A stretch of 64,000 nucleotides of DNA from Burkholderiales bacterium (lineage in GTDB: Bacteria; Pseudomonadota; Gammaproteobacteria; Burkholderiales; Burkholderiaceae_C). The notes under the pieces were generated by a model, which worked only from the letters and a program-made list of their open reading frames with translations, ran no database searches and had not been told where the DNA came from. The stretch spans positions 1-64,000 of the forward strand of contig JAIOOS010000003.1 in the NCBI GenBank assembly GCA_021414305.1. The letters are read 5' to 3'. The position numbers were made by a program, and so were the translations under genes. Below are positions 47,271-56,564 of this stretch, piece after piece; the stretch's first letter is position 1, and each line of letters opens with the position of its first letter.

Positions 47271-48563
47271 ATGGCCGACATCCACTACACCAACGTCCGC
47301 ATCTTCGACGGCGGCGGCGAGGCGCCGTTCATGGGCGAGGTGCTGGTTCAGGGCGAGCGGATCTCGCGCGTGGTGCGCAGCGGCCAGGGCATGCGCTCGG
47401 CGCCGATCGTCGGTGCGCAGGTCGTCGATGGCGCCGGCGCGTTCCTGATGCCCGGCATGGTCGAGGCGCACACGCACTTTTCCTGGAACAACCAGCCGAC
47501 GCTCGATTCGATCCAGCGCATGCCGCCCGAAGAGCACATCCTGTGGTGCGCCGAGGTCGCCGGGCGCTACCTCGACATGGGCTGGACCAGCTGCGTCGGC
47601 GCCGCCGCCGCCAAGCCGCGGCTCGACGTCGTCATCCGCAACGCGATCGAGGACGGCACCATCGTCGGCCCGCGCTACCTCGCCGCCAGCCAGGAGATCA
47701 CGGTCCCCGGCGGCCTCGGCGACACGACCCAGCCGCACCTGCCGCAGTCCGACTTCGCGTTCGGCGCGATCGTCAGCGGCGCCGAGGAGATGCGCCGCTG
47801 CGTGCGCATGTTCGTCAAGTACGGCGTCGATTCGCTGAAGATCAACCTCTCGGGCGAATCGATCACCGGCATGCCGAGCGATCGCTGCCAGTTCACCGAC
47901 GTCGAGATCGCCACCTGCGTCGAGGAGGCCAAGGCCTGGGGCAAGCGGGTCGCGGCGCATGCCCGTTCCTGCAACTCGATCAAGCGCTGCGTCACCCACG
48001 GCATCGAGGTGATCTACCACGCGAGCTTCACCGACGAAGAGACGCTCGACCTGCTCGAGCAGCACAAGATGGAGCACTTCATCGCTCCCGGCCTCGCCTG
48101 GTTGATCAACACCTGCCACCACGCCAGCGAGTGGGGCCTGACGCCCGAGGTGACGAAGAAGATGGGCTACCACCGCGAGCTCGAGGCGGCGGTGGAGACG
48201 ATGAAGGGTCTCCGCAAGCGCGGGGTGCGCATCCTCCCCGGCGGCGACTACGGCTTCGCCTGGACGCCGCACGGCACCAACGCCAAGGACCTCGAGTACT
48301 TCGTCAAGGTCGTCGGCATGAGCACGATGGAAGCGCTGCTCTCGGCCACCGCCTGGGGCGGGCCGATGATGAAGCGCGGCAAGGAGATCGGCTACATCCG
48401 CGAGGGCTGCCTCGCCGACATCCTGCTGGTCGACGGCGACCCGCTCGCCGACATCACCATCCTGCAGGACAAGGCGCGGATCCTGTCGGTGATGAAGGGC
48501 GGCGAGTTCCACCGCGCGCCGCCGATGCGATCGGCCCGAACGATGACCCGCTGGGCCGCCTGA
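47271..48563 (+). CDS. amidohydrolase family protein, paralogue 1
   Basis: Metal-dependent hydrolase of the imidazolonepropionase-like branch of the amidohydrolase superfamily, 430 residues, cytoplasmic. Metal ligands: His67 and His69 in VEAHTHFSW, the Lys of DSLKINLSG, histidines in VAAHARS and VIYHAS, and the Asp of GGDYGF. No signal peptide. AAGGAG lies before the ATG. Closely similar over its whole length to the enzyme at 48665-49951. Likely hydrolyses a cyclic amide, dipeptide-like amide or ester taken up by the transporter that follows. Confidence 0.93.
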   Translation: MADIHYTNVRIFDGGGEAPFMGEVLVQGERISRVVRSGQGMRSAPIVGAQVVDGAGAFLMPGMVEAHTHFSWNNQPTLDSIQRMPPEEHILWCAEVAGRYLDMGWTSCVGAAAAKPRLDVVIRNAIEDGTIVGPRYLAASQEITVPGGLGDTTQPHLPQSDFAFGAIVSGAEEMRRCVRMFVKYGVDSLKINLSGESITGMPSDRCQFTDVEIATCVEEAKAWGKRVAAHARSCNSIKRCVTHGIEVIYHASFTDEETLDLLEQHKMEHFIAPGLAWLINTCHHASEWGLTPEVTKKMGYHRELEAAVETMKGLRKRGVRILPGGDYGFAWTPHGTNAKDLEYFVKVVGMSTMEALLSATAWGGPMMKRGKEIGYIREGCLADILLVDGDPLADITILQDKARILSVMKGGEFHRAPPMRSARTMTRWAA

Positions 48564-48644
48564 ATGGTGCCCCCACGCTCACTTCGTTCGCTGCCCCCCG
48601 AGGGGGCGCGGCCGGCCTTGGGGCGGCCCGGCGGCCGGCCGGCC
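48564..48644. repeat. dispersed intergenic repeat, copy B
   Basis: Begins ATGGTGCCCCCACGCTC with a hairpin-forming GCTGCCCCCCGAGGGGGCGC and CTTGGGGCGGCCCGGCGG. It separates the two amidohydrolase genes and is the most canonical of the four copies in this window. Confidence 0.78.
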
Positions 48645-48664
48645 CACTTTGCTGGAGACTCGAC

Positions 48665-49951
48665 ATGAACGACAGCACCCTCTTCACCAACGTCCGCATC
48701 CTCGACGGCTCCGGCGCGATGCCCTACTCCGGCAGCGTGCTGGTGCAGGGCAACCGCATCCGCACCGTCGGTCGCTCGACCGCGGCGATCTCGCCCTCGG
48801 GCGCGACCGTGATCGACGGCGCCGGCGCGACCCTCATGCCCGGCATGTGCGAGGCGCACACCCACTTTTCGTGGAACGACGCGGCGACGCTCGCCGGCAT
48901 CCAGACCATGCCGCTCGAGGAGCATGTGCTCTGGTGCGCGAAGATCGCCAAGCGTTACCTCGAGGCCGGCTGGACCTCGTGCGTCGGCGCCGCCTGCGCC
49001 AAGCCGCGGCTCGACGTCGTCACCCGCAACGCGATCAACTCGGGCCAGATCCCGGGGCCGCGCTACCTCGCCGCCAGCCAGGAGATCACCGTGCCCGGCG
49101 GCCTCGGCGACGAGACCTTGCCGCACCTGCCGTTCCCGGAGTTCTCGTTCGGCGTCAACGTCAACTCCGCCGACGAGATGAGGAAGGCGGTGCGCATGTT
49201 CCTCAAGTACGGCGTCGACTCGATCAAGCTCAACCTCTCGGGCGACAACTTCACCCCCGACTCGCCGGCCGAGACCACCTGGATGAGCGACGCCGAGGTC
49301 GCCGCGGCGATGGACGAGGTGCGGGTGCGCGGCAAGCGCGGCACCTCGCACGCGCGCTCCGCCGCCTCGGTGAAGCAGTCTCTGCGCCACGGCATCGACG
49401 TCATCTACCACGCGAGCTACAGCGACAGCGAGTCGCTCGACATGCTCGAGGCGGCGAAAGACCGGGTCTTCGTCGCGCCCGGCATCGCCATCATCCTGGC
49501 GATGCTCTACGAGGCCGAGCCGTGGGGCATCACGCACGCCAAGGCGGTGCAGATGGGCTACATGCACGAGTGGGAGGCGGCGCAGGAGTCGCTGCGCGCG
49601 ATGCACAAGCGCGGCATCCGCATCCTGCCCGGCGGCGACTACGGCTTCGCGATGACGCCGCACTGCCAGAACGCGCGCGACCTCGAGTTCTTCGTCAAGT
49701 ACCTCGGCATGACGCCGATGGAGGCGATCCGCTCGGCCACGCTCTATGGCGGCCAGATCATGATGAAGCCGAACGAGCTCGGCGTCATCAAGGACGGCTA
49801 CCTCGCCGACCTGCTGCTGGTCGACGGCGACCCGCTCGCCAACCTCGCCATCCTGCGCGACCCGAAGCGGATCCTCGCGGTGATGAAGGACGGCGTCTTC
49901 GCCAAGTCGCCGGAGATCGCGGCGCAAAGGCGCTGGGAGCGCGCCGCGTGA
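48665..49951 (+). CDS. amidohydrolase family protein, paralogue 2
   Basis: 428 residues, same family as the preceding enzyme, aligning end to end with more than half of positions identical by eye. Metal ligands are kept: His65 and His67 in CEAHTHFSW, the Lys in DSIKLNLSG, histidines in SHARS and VIYHAS, and the Asp in GGDYGF. Differences cluster in the 205-215 loop (PDSPAETTWMSD in place of MPSDRCQFTD), the 275-300 loop and the segment after GGDYGF, all around the expected substrate pocket. GGAG precedes the start. The pair may act on two related substrates or form a heteromer. Confidence 0.93.
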   Translation: MNDSTLFTNVRILDGSGAMPYSGSVLVQGNRIRTVGRSTAAISPSGATVIDGAGATLMPGMCEAHTHFSWNDAATLAGIQTMPLEEHVLWCAKIAKRYLEAGWTSCVGAACAKPRLDVVTRNAINSGQIPGPRYLAASQEITVPGGLGDETLPHLPFPEFSFGVNVNSADEMRKAVRMFLKYGVDSIKLNLSGDNFTPDSPAETTWMSDAEVAAAMDEVRVRGKRGTSHARSAASVKQSLRHGIDVIYHASYSDSESLDMLEAAKDRVFVAPGIAIILAMLYEAEPWGITHAKAVQMGYMHEWEAAQESLRAMHKRGIRILPGGDYGFAMTPHCQNARDLEFFVKYLGMTPMEAIRSATLYGGQIMMKPNELGVIKDGYLADLLLVDGDPLANLAILRDPKRILAVMKDGVFAKSPEIAAQRRWERAA

Positions 49952-50020
49952 GCCACCGCCGGGCCGCCCCAAGGTGGCTGCTCCCCCTCGGGGAGACGGC
50001 ACGGCACGCGCCTAGGGGGC
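49952..50020. repeat. dispersed intergenic repeat, copy C (inverted, diverged)
   Basis: Reads GCCGGGCCGCCCCAAGG, then TCCCCCTCGGGGAG, then CGCGCCTAGGGGGC. It is the reverse orientation of copies A and B and degraded at its end. The final AGGGGGC is placed as ribosome-binding site of the following permease gene. Confidence 0.65.
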
Positions 50021-50027
50021 AATGTTG

Positions 50028-50969
50028 ATGTCGAGGAAGCAGATCGCGCTCTGGCTGCTGTTCGGCGGCCCGATCGCCGTCTTCTCGGTCTGGGCGATCG
50101 TCGACAACCCGCCGCTCTACTTCAAGACGCTGCTCAACGGCCTGACGCTCGCCTCGCTCTACTTCCTGGTGGCGAGCGGCTTCACGCTCGTGTTCGGCCT
50201 GATGCGAAACGTCAACCTCGCGCACGGCTCGCTCTACCTGCTCGGCGCCTACGTCGGCTGGATCGTCGGCGAGAACACCGGCTCCTGGCTGCTCGCCGTC
50301 GCCGCCGGCTTTCTCTCGGCGGCGCTGGTCGGCCTGCTGCTGCAGGTGACGATCTTCCGCTTCATGGAAGGGCAGGACCTGCGCCAGACGCTGGTCACGA
50401 TCGGCATCTCGATCGTGCTGGCCGACCTGATGCTCTGGGGCTTCGGCGGAGAGATCTACACCTTCGATCCGCCGAAGTGGATCTACGGCTCGACCGAGCT
50501 GCCGCTGGTGGAGAAGTTCCCGACCTATCGCCTGTTCGTGCTGCTCGCGGCCATCGTCATCGGCATCGGCCTGTGGAGCTTCCTGGCCAAGACCAAGGTC
50601 GGCATGATGATCCGCGCCGGCGTCGACGACAAGAAGATGCTCGCCGCCTCGGGCGTCAACGTGCAGCTCGTGTTCGCGGTCACCTTCGCCATCGGCGCCG
50701 GGCTCGCCGGGCTTGCCGGCGTCGTCGGAGGCACCGCGCTCTCGATCTCGCCCGGCGAGGACACGCGTTACCTGCTCGCCTCGCTGGTGGTGGTGATCGT
50801 CGGCGGCATGGGCAGCGTCGTCGGCGCCTCGATCGGCGCGCTGCTGATCGGCCTGGCCGAGCAGTTCGGCCTCGCCTACGCGCCGACCTACAGCGTCGTC
50901 TTCACCTTCGTGATCATGTTCGTGGCGCTCGCGTTCCGGCCGCGCGGCATCATGGGGAAGGCCGCATGA
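50028..50969 (+). CDS. HAAT ABC transporter permease (LivH family)
   Basis: 313 residues, about nine membrane spans, with FGLMRNVNLAHGSLYLLGAY near residue 65 and VVVIVGGMGSVVGASIGALL near residue 255. First permease of the third HAAT system. ATG at 50022 is an alternative start, but the GGGGG ribosome-binding site is better spaced for 50028. Confidence 0.93.
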   Translation: MSRKQIALWLLFGGPIAVFSVWAIVDNPPLYFKTLLNGLTLASLYFLVASGFTLVFGLMRNVNLAHGSLYLLGAYVGWIVGENTGSWLLAVAAGFLSAALVGLLLQVTIFRFMEGQDLRQTLVTIGISIVLADLMLWGFGGEIYTFDPPKWIYGSTELPLVEKFPTYRLFVLLAAIVIGIGLWSFLAKTKVGMMIRAGVDDKKMLAASGVNVQLVFAVTFAIGAGLAGLAGVVGGTALSISPGEDTRYLLASLVVVIVGGMGSVVGASIGALLIGLAEQFGLAYAPTYSVVFTFVIMFVALAFRPRGIMGKAA

Positions 50970-50970
50970 G

Positions 50971-51020
50971 CCGCCGGGGCGCTCCCAAGGCGAATGCCGC
51001 AGCGCGAAGCGCGGAGGCTT
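50971..51020. repeat. dispersed intergenic repeat, copy D (partial)
   Basis: CCGCCGGGGCGCTCCCAAGGCGAATGCCGCAGCGCGAAGCGCGGAGG-type sequence, the reverse orientation of the same repeat class as copies A to C but with another middle part. It fills the gap between the two permease genes; GGAGG inside it is the ribosome-binding site of the next gene. Confidence 0.65.
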
Positions 51021-51024
51021 CCGA

Positions 51025-52164
51025 ATGAGCGCGTCGCAATGGCGGCGGGCGATGAACTCGGCGGCGACCACCGCGTCGCCGGGCTCGCTGCCGCGCGGCA
51101 CACGCTTGCCGGAATCCGGCACGGGCTCTCGTCCCGCCGCTGCGCCCGGACCCGCGCCGCTCTGGAGCGAGCGCATCGGCATCCGCCCGCGCCACCTGGT
51201 CGTGCTCGCCGCGGCGATCCTCTATCCGTTCATCGCCTCGCCGTTCTTCACCTACCAGATCGGCGCGCAGTCGCTCGCGCTCGGCCTGATCGCCCTCTCG
51301 CTCACCTTCCTCGGCGGCTACGGCGGCATGGTGTCGCTGGCGCAGATGACGGTCGCCGGCTTCGCCGGCTACGGCATCGCCATCTTCGGCAGCAGCAGCG
51401 TCGCCGCCATCAGCCTCGGCTGGCCGTGGTGGCTGGCGACCGTCTTCTCCGTGCTCGCCGCCACCGTGTTCGCCGCGGCGGTCGGCTGGCTCTCGGTCCG
51501 CACCGAGGGCATCTACACGATCATGATCACGCTCGCGGTCGGCGTCGCCTTCTTCTACCTGGCGCAGCAGAACTACACCGTCTTCAACGGCTTCGGCGGC
51601 TTCAGCAAGGTGGCCGCGCCGGAGTTCCTGGGCGTCGACTGGAAGGAGCCGGTGCCCTTCTACTTCCTCACCCTGGCCTGCGCGCTCGGCGGCTATTTCC
51701 TCGTCAAGCACCTGGTGCGCGCGCCCTTCGGCATCGCCCTGCAGGGCATCCGCGACAACCCGCGGCGGATGGACTCGCTCGGCTACCACGTCACCGCGCA
51801 CCGGGTCGCCGCGTACGCGGTCGCGGGCCTGCTCGCCGCCGTCGGCGGCGTGCTGATGGTCTGGTACAACGGCCGAATCTCGCCCGGCACGATCAACCTG
51901 GCGCAGATGATCGCCATCCTGATCGTCGCCGTCCTCGGCGGCATGCGGCACCCGATCGGCGCCTTCGTCGGCGCGATCGTCTACGTGCTGCTGCAGAACT
52001 TCGCCATCGACCTGTTCGTGCGCGAGCGCTTCAACCTCGTCATCGGTGGCGTGTTCCTTGCCATCGTCCTGTTTTCCCCCGATGGGCTGCTCGGGCTGTG
52101 GGCGATGCTTCGCTCACGCCTGGTGCAGCCCCAGCTTTCCAACCAGAAGAGGAGACAACCGTGA
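51025..52164 (+). CDS. HAAT ABC transporter permease (LivM family)
   Basis: 379 residues. A polar 50-residue N-terminal extension rich in Ala, Gly, Pro and Ser precedes nine or so membrane spans. GYGGMVSLAQMTVAGFAGYG (Gln where most LivM have His) and the coupling loop APFGIALQGIRDNPRRMDSL are the signature blocks. Overlaps the binding-protein gene by four bases (GTGA). Confidence 0.93.
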   Translation: MSASQWRRAMNSAATTASPGSLPRGTRLPESGTGSRPAAAPGPAPLWSERIGIRPRHLVVLAAAILYPFIASPFFTYQIGAQSLALGLIALSLTFLGGYGGMVSLAQMTVAGFAGYGIAIFGSSSVAAISLGWPWWLATVFSVLAATVFAAAVGWLSVRTEGIYTIMITLAVGVAFFYLAQQNYTVFNGFGGFSKVAAPEFLGVDWKEPVPFYFLTLACALGGYFLVKHLVRAPFGIALQGIRDNPRRMDSLGYHVTAHRVAAYAVAGLLAAVGGVLMVWYNGRISPGTINLAQMIAILIVAVLGGMRHPIGAFVGAIVYVLLQNFAIDLFVRERFNLVIGGVFLAIVLFSPDGLLGLWAMLRSRLVQPQLSNQKRRQP

Positions 52165-53417
52165 TAGCAACGAAGAGAAGAATTTTCAGCCGCTCGATCA
52201 TCGGCGCGGCAGCGGCGCTCTGCCTGCTCGGCTCGGCCGCGGCGCAGGAGACGCTGAAGATCGGCCTGCTCGCCAACCTCGAAGGCCCGTTCGCGGTGCC
52301 CGGCCAGGACGGCTATCGCGGCGCCGACATGGCGCTGAAGGAAAAGAACGGCATGGCCGGCGGCAAGAAGATCGAGTTCGTCAAGGTCTCGTCCGACGCC
52401 ACGCCCGACAAGGCCGTCGCCATGACGCGCAAGGCCGTCGAGCAGGACAAGGTCCAGATCATGATCGGGCCGCTTTCCGGCGACGAGGGCATTGCGGTCA
52501 AGAACTACGCCAAGACCAAGCCCGACATCACCTTCATCAACGGCTCCTCGGGCGCGCAGGCGACGACGCTGGCCGATCCGGCGGCGAACTTCTACCGCTT
52601 CAACACCGAAGGCGCGCAGTGGATGGTGGGCCTGGGCGAGCACGCGCTCTCCAAGGGCTACAAGAAGACCTTCCTGATCTCCGAGGACTACGGCTTCCCG
52701 TACTCGCAGGTGCAGGGCTTCATGGCGAGCTACTGCGCCAAGGGCGGCAAGGTCGTCGACAAGGCCTGGGTGCCGCTCGGCACCAAGGACTACGCCTCGG
52801 TGATCGCCAAGATCCCGAAGGACATCGACGCCCTCGTGGTCGTGCTCGGCGGCTCGGACGCGGTGAACTTCCTCACCCAGTACGAGCAGGCGGGCGGCAA
52901 CAAGCCGATGATCGGCGGCTCGATCACGGTCGACCAGACGGTCCTCAACTACAAGGGCAAGCGCCGCGAATCGCTGCTCGGCACGGCCTCGGCCGGACCG
53001 ATGGCCGATTCGATCGACACGCCCGAGTGGAAGAAGTTCGTCGCCGACTACAAGGCCCAGTTCAAGGACGGCTTCCCCAGCCCCTCGCTCTTCGCCTACC
53101 TGTACTACATCAACACCCGGGCCACGCTCGAGGCGCTCGATGCGGTCAAGGGCGATCTCTCGGGCGGGCAGAAGGCCTACCGCGCGGCGCTGCAGAAGAC
53201 CAACTTCAAGGGCCCGGCCGGTGAAGTGAAGATCGACGCCAACCGCAACGGCGTCGGGACGACCTACATCACCGAGGTGACGAAGGCGGCGGACGGCTCG
53301 TTCTACAACAAGGTCGTCAAGACGGTGCCGAACATCTCGCAGACGCTCGGCCTGCCGGAGGCCGACTTCAAGAAGATGGGCCTGGGCTCGCGCGACGTGC
53401 CCGACTGCCGCAAGTAA
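52161..53417 (+). CDS. HAAT ABC transporter substrate-binding protein
   Basis: 418 residues, periplasmic. The signal peptide starts with basic IATKRRIFSR and has a hydrophobic core ending GSAAAQ. The mature part begins ETLKIGLLANLEGPFAVPGQ and continues with family blocks VKVSSDATPDKAVAMTRKAV, IGPLSGDEGIAVKNYA, ISEDYGFPYSQVQGF. Start is GTG, with AGAGGAG seven bases before it. The ligand is likely the substrate of the two amidohydrolases encoded upstream. Confidence 0.94.
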   Translation: MIATKRRIFSRSIIGAAAALCLLGSAAAQETLKIGLLANLEGPFAVPGQDGYRGADMALKEKNGMAGGKKIEFVKVSSDATPDKAVAMTRKAVEQDKVQIMIGPLSGDEGIAVKNYAKTKPDITFINGSSGAQATTLADPAANFYRFNTEGAQWMVGLGEHALSKGYKKTFLISEDYGFPYSQVQGFMASYCAKGGKVVDKAWVPLGTKDYASVIAKIPKDIDALVVVLGGSDAVNFLTQYEQAGGNKPMIGGSITVDQTVLNYKGKRRESLLGTASAGPMADSIDTPEWKKFVADYKAQFKDGFPSPSLFAYLYYINTRATLEALDAVKGDLSGGQKAYRAALQKTNFKGPAGEVKIDANRNGVGTTYITEVTKAADGSFYNKVVKTVPNISQTLGLPEADFKKMGLGSRDVPDCRK

Positions 53418-53427
53418 GTCGACTCCG

Positions 53428-54258
53428 ATGGCGTCGATCACGTCGCTGCGTCCCCGCACCCGCGAGAGCGGGCTGCGGGCGCAGTCCGGTGCGTCGTCCG
53501 GCAGCAGCCTGCTGTCGGGCGACGCGCTGGTGCTCGCCGGCGTGACGCGCGTCTTCGGCGCGCTGCGCGCCGTCGACGACGTGTCGCTCTCGGTGGCGGC
53601 GGGCGAGAAGGCGGCGATCCTCGGCTCCAACGGGGCTGGCAAGACGACGCTCTTCAACGCCATCACCGGCGACTTTCCGCCTACCGCCGGGCGGATCCAT
53701 TTCTTCGGCGAAGACATCACGGCGCTGCCGCCGCACGAGCGCATCCGAAAGGGCCTGCGGCGCACCTACCAGTCTTCGCTCTTGTTTCGCGACCTCACGG
53801 TGCGCGACAACCTCTACCTCGCGGTCCGCGGCGTGGCCAGCGGCCGCTTCAGCTTCTGGCGCGCGGGTCGCGGGCATCCGTCGACCGTCGCCACCAACGA
53901 CCTGCTCGAGCGGGCGCGCCTCTCGCACATCGCCGACACCCGGGTCGCCGACCTGGCGCACGGCCAGCAGCGCCAGCTCGAGATCGGCATGGCGCTGGCC
54001 GGGGCGCCGCGCCTGATCCTGTTCGACGAGCCGGCCGCGGGCCTCTCGCCCGCCGAGCGGCGCGAGCTGGTCGCGCTGCTCGCCTCGCTGCCGCCGCACA
54101 TGAGCTACCTCCTGATCGAGCACGACCTCGAGATCGCGATGCGCGCCGCCACCCGGGTGACCGTGATGCACAACGGCCGGGTGCTGAAGAGCGGCACGCC
54201 CGACGAGATCGAGAACGATGCCCAGGTCCAGGCGATCTACATGGGCGGGAAGCACTGA
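53428..54258 (+). CDS. HAAT ABC transporter ATP-binding protein (LivG family)
   Basis: 276 residues with a polar N-terminal extension of about 33 residues. Walker A GSNGAGKTTL, Q-loop RRTYQSSLLF, signature-like LAHGQQRQLEIG, Walker B LILFDEP, switch LLIEHDLEIA. Its stop and the next start share a base. Confidence 0.93.
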   Translation: MASITSLRPRTRESGLRAQSGASSGSSLLSGDALVLAGVTRVFGALRAVDDVSLSVAAGEKAAILGSNGAGKTTLFNAITGDFPPTAGRIHFFGEDITALPPHERIRKGLRRTYQSSLLFRDLTVRDNLYLAVRGVASGRFSFWRAGRGHPSTVATNDLLERARLSHIADTRVADLAHGQQRQLEIGMALAGAPRLILFDEPAAGLSPAERRELVALLASLPPHMSYLLIEHDLEIAMRAATRVTVMHNGRVLKSGTPDEIENDAQVQAIYMGGKH

Positions 54259-56564
54259 TGGCCTGGCCCGGTGGCAAGGACAAGGCGGCGGCGCCGCGCG
54301 GGCCGGTGCTCGCGGTCGAGGGCCTCGACGTCTACTACGGTCGCGCCCACGTCCTCCAGGGCGTGAGCTTCGCCCTCGAGCGCGGCGTGCTCGCCGTCGT
54401 CGGCCGCAACGGCATGGGCAAGACGACGCTCTGCAACGCGATCACCGGGCTGGTGCCGGCGAGCGGCAGCATCCGCCTGTTCGGCGAGCAGATCTGCGGC
54501 ATGGCGCCGAACCGCATCACCCAGCGCGGCATCGCCTACGTGCCGCAGGGCCGGCGCGTCTGGCCCTCGCTCAGCGTCGACGAGACCCTGCGCCTGGTGG
54601 CGCGGCATCGGCGCGAGGTGGACCGGGTCTACGCGATGTTCCCGCGCCTCGCGGAACGCAAGGACAATGGCGGCGCCCAGCTCTCCGGCGGCGAGCAGCA
54701 GATGCTCGCGATCGGCCGCGCCCTGCTGCTCGAGCCGAAGCTGCTGGTGATGGACGAGCCGACCGAGGGCCTGGCGCCGATCGTCGTCGAGCAGGTGGTC
54801 GAGGCGTTGCGCGGCCTGGCCGCCGAGAACGAGATCGCGGTGCTGCTGATCGAGCAGAACCTGGGCGTCGCGATCGACGTCGCCGACCGCGTCGGCGTCA
54901 TGATCAACGGCCGCATCGCCCACGAGATGGCCGCCGCCGAGCTCGGCGCCGACCGCGAGCTGCAGGAGCGGCTGCTCGGCCTGCGCTCCGGCGGTGGCGG
55001 CGACGACGAGGAGGCCGAGGCGGCCCCCGTCGCCGATGTCGAGCCGACCCCGACCCAGGTGTTCACGGTGCGCCGCGCGCATGGCGACGGCGCGCCCTCG
55101 CTCGATGACATGGCGCCGCGGACGGTGCGCGGATTCAATCGATGGAACGCGGGCGGCACGGCGGGGCAGGTGGCCGACATCGCCCGGGTCTCACCCTCTC
55201 CCGCTGGCGGGAGAGGGCAGGGTGAGGGTGGCTCTTCGCGCGAACCCTCACCCCCGCCCTCTCCCGCAAGCGGGAGAGGGGGTCAGTCCGGGCAGGTCTT
55301 CGACTTTCCCGTGGCCGCGAGCAGCGGCCGCGCCGCCTACGTCTGCGGCACCTTCGACACCAAGGGCCGCGAGCTCTACTTCCTGCGCCAGTGCCTGGAA
55401 AAGCTCGGCCTGCGCGTCGTCACCGTCGACCTCTCGACCTCGGGCAAGCCGTCGACCGCAGCCGTGCATCCGCGCGAGGTCGCGCGCCATCACCCGGAGG
55501 GCGAGGCGGCGGTCTTCAACGGCGATCGCGGCAACGCGGTCACCGCGATGGCGCTGGCCTTCTCCCGCTTCGTGCAGACGCGCTCCGACCTCGGCGGCCT
55601 GCTCTCCGCGGGTGGGTCGGGCGGCACCACGCTCGCCACCGCCGGCATGCGCGCGCTCGCGGTCGGCGTGCCCAAGGTGATGGTCTCGACCATGGCCAGC
55701 GGCGACACCCGGCCCTACGTCGGCCCGAGCGACATCTGCATGATGTATTCGGTGACCGACGTGCAGGGCATCCACCGCATCAGCGAGCGGGTGCTGGCGA
55801 ACGCGGCGCATGCGCTCGCCGGGATGATCGCCCACCCGCCAGCGATCTCCGCCGACAACAAGCCCGCCCTCGGCCTCACGATGTTCGGCGTCACCACGCC
55901 GTGCGTGCAGGCGGTGGTCAAGCGCCTCGACGCCGACTACGACTGCCTCGTCTTCCACGCCACCGGCGTCGGCGGCCAGTCGATGGAAAAGCTCGCCGAC
56001 TCCGGCCTGCTCACAGGCGTCATCGACGTCTCGACGACCGAGATCGCCGACGAGATCGGCGGCGGCGTGCTCTCGGCCGGGCCGACCCGGCTCGACGTGT
56101 TCGCGCGCCGCCCGTTGCCCTACGTCGGCTCGTGCGGTGCGCTCGACATGGTGAACTTCGGCGCCTGGGACACGGTGCCAGAGCGTTTCAAAGGCAGGAA
56201 GCTCTATCGCCACAACCCGACGGTGACGCTGATGCGCACCACGGTCGAGGAGTGCCGGGCGATCGGCGTCTTCCTCGCCGACAAGCTGAACGCGATGACC
56301 GGCCCGGTGCGCTTCCTGATTCCCGAGGCCGGCGTCTCCTCGATCGATCGGCCCGGCCAGCCCTTCCACGATCCCGAGGCCGACCGGGTGCTGTTCGAGA
56401 CGATCGAGCAGCGCTTTCGCGCCGGCGCCGACAGGAAGCTGATCCGCCTGCCGCTGCACGTCAACGACGAGGCCTTCGCCGACGCCCTGGTCGCCGCCTG
56501 GCGCGAAGTCGCGGCGAGCGCCGAACGCCACCCTTCTCCCCGAGCCTATGCCCCGCATCGCTAG
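54258..56564 (+). CDS. LivF-type ABC ATPase fused to a UPF0261 (Tm-1-like ATP-binding) domain
   Basis: 768 residues in one open frame. Residues ~1-238 are a full-length LivF ATPase: Walker [20 protein letters not shown], signature [15 protein letters not shown], Walker [18 protein letters not shown]. Residues ~239-350 form a polar linker, of which about 312-342 are encoded by a palindromic repeat. Residues ~355-768 are a complete UPF0261 domain: [85 protein letters not shown] at 55311 (residue 352) might give a separate UPF0261 protein, but no ribosome-binding site is near it. UPF0261 is the N-terminal half of plant Tm-1; the next gene encodes the other half. Overlaps it by 17 bases. Confidence 0.9.
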   Translation: MAWPGGKDKAAAPRGPVLAVEGLDVYYGRAHVLQGVSFALERGVLAVVGRNGMGKTTLCNAITGLVPASGSIRLFGEQICGMAPNRITQRGIAYVPQGRRVWPSLSVDETLRLVARHRREVDRVYAMFPRLAERKDNGGAQLSGGEQQMLAIGRALLLEPKLLVMDEPTEGLAPIVVEQVVEALRGLAAENEIAVLLIEQNLGVAIDVADRVGVMINGRIAHEMAAAELGADRELQERLLGLRSGGGGDDEEAEAAPVADVEPTPTQVFTVRRAHGDGAPSLDDMAPRTVRGFNRWNAGGTAGQVADIARVSPSPAGGRGQGEGGSSREPSPPPSPASGRGGQSGQVFDFPVAASSGRAAYVCGTFDTKGRELYFLRQCLEKLGLRVVTVDLSTSGKPSTAAVHPREVARHHPEGEAAVFNGDRGNAVTAMALAFSRFVQTRSDLGGLLSAGGSGGTTLATAGMRALAVGVPKVMVSTMASGDTRPYVGPSDICMMYSVTDVQGIHRISERVLANAAHALAGMIAHPPAISADNKPALGLTMFGVTTPCVQAVVKRLDADYDCLVFHATGVGGQSMEKLADSGLLTGVIDVSTTEIADEIGGGVLSAGPTRLDVFARRPLPYVGSCGALDMVNFGAWDTVPERFKGRKLYRHNPTVTLMRTTVEECRAIGVFLADKLNAMTGPVRFLIPEAGVSSIDRPGQPFHDPEADRVLFETIEQRFRAGADRKLIRLPLHVNDEAFADALVAAWREVAASAERHPSPRAYAPHR
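55190..55283. repeat. compound palindromic repeat inside the coding sequence
   Basis: Three nested inverted repeats: CCCTCTCCCG/CGGGAGAGGG at 55194-55217, GGTGAGGGT (55221-55229) with ACCCTCACC (55244-55252), and CCCTCTCCCGC/GCGGGAGAGGG at 55257-55280. This type of element is normally intergenic in beta- and gammaproteobacteria. Here it is read through in frame as a Pro/Ser/Gly/Arg-rich linker. Confidence 0.85.

Noticed and set aside
55190..55283. CRISPR-like or terminator structure in the fusion gene
   Set aside because: Only inverted repeats of one element are present, with no direct-repeat/spacer periodicity; the reading frame passes through and continues into a full domain, so it is not the end of a transcription unit.
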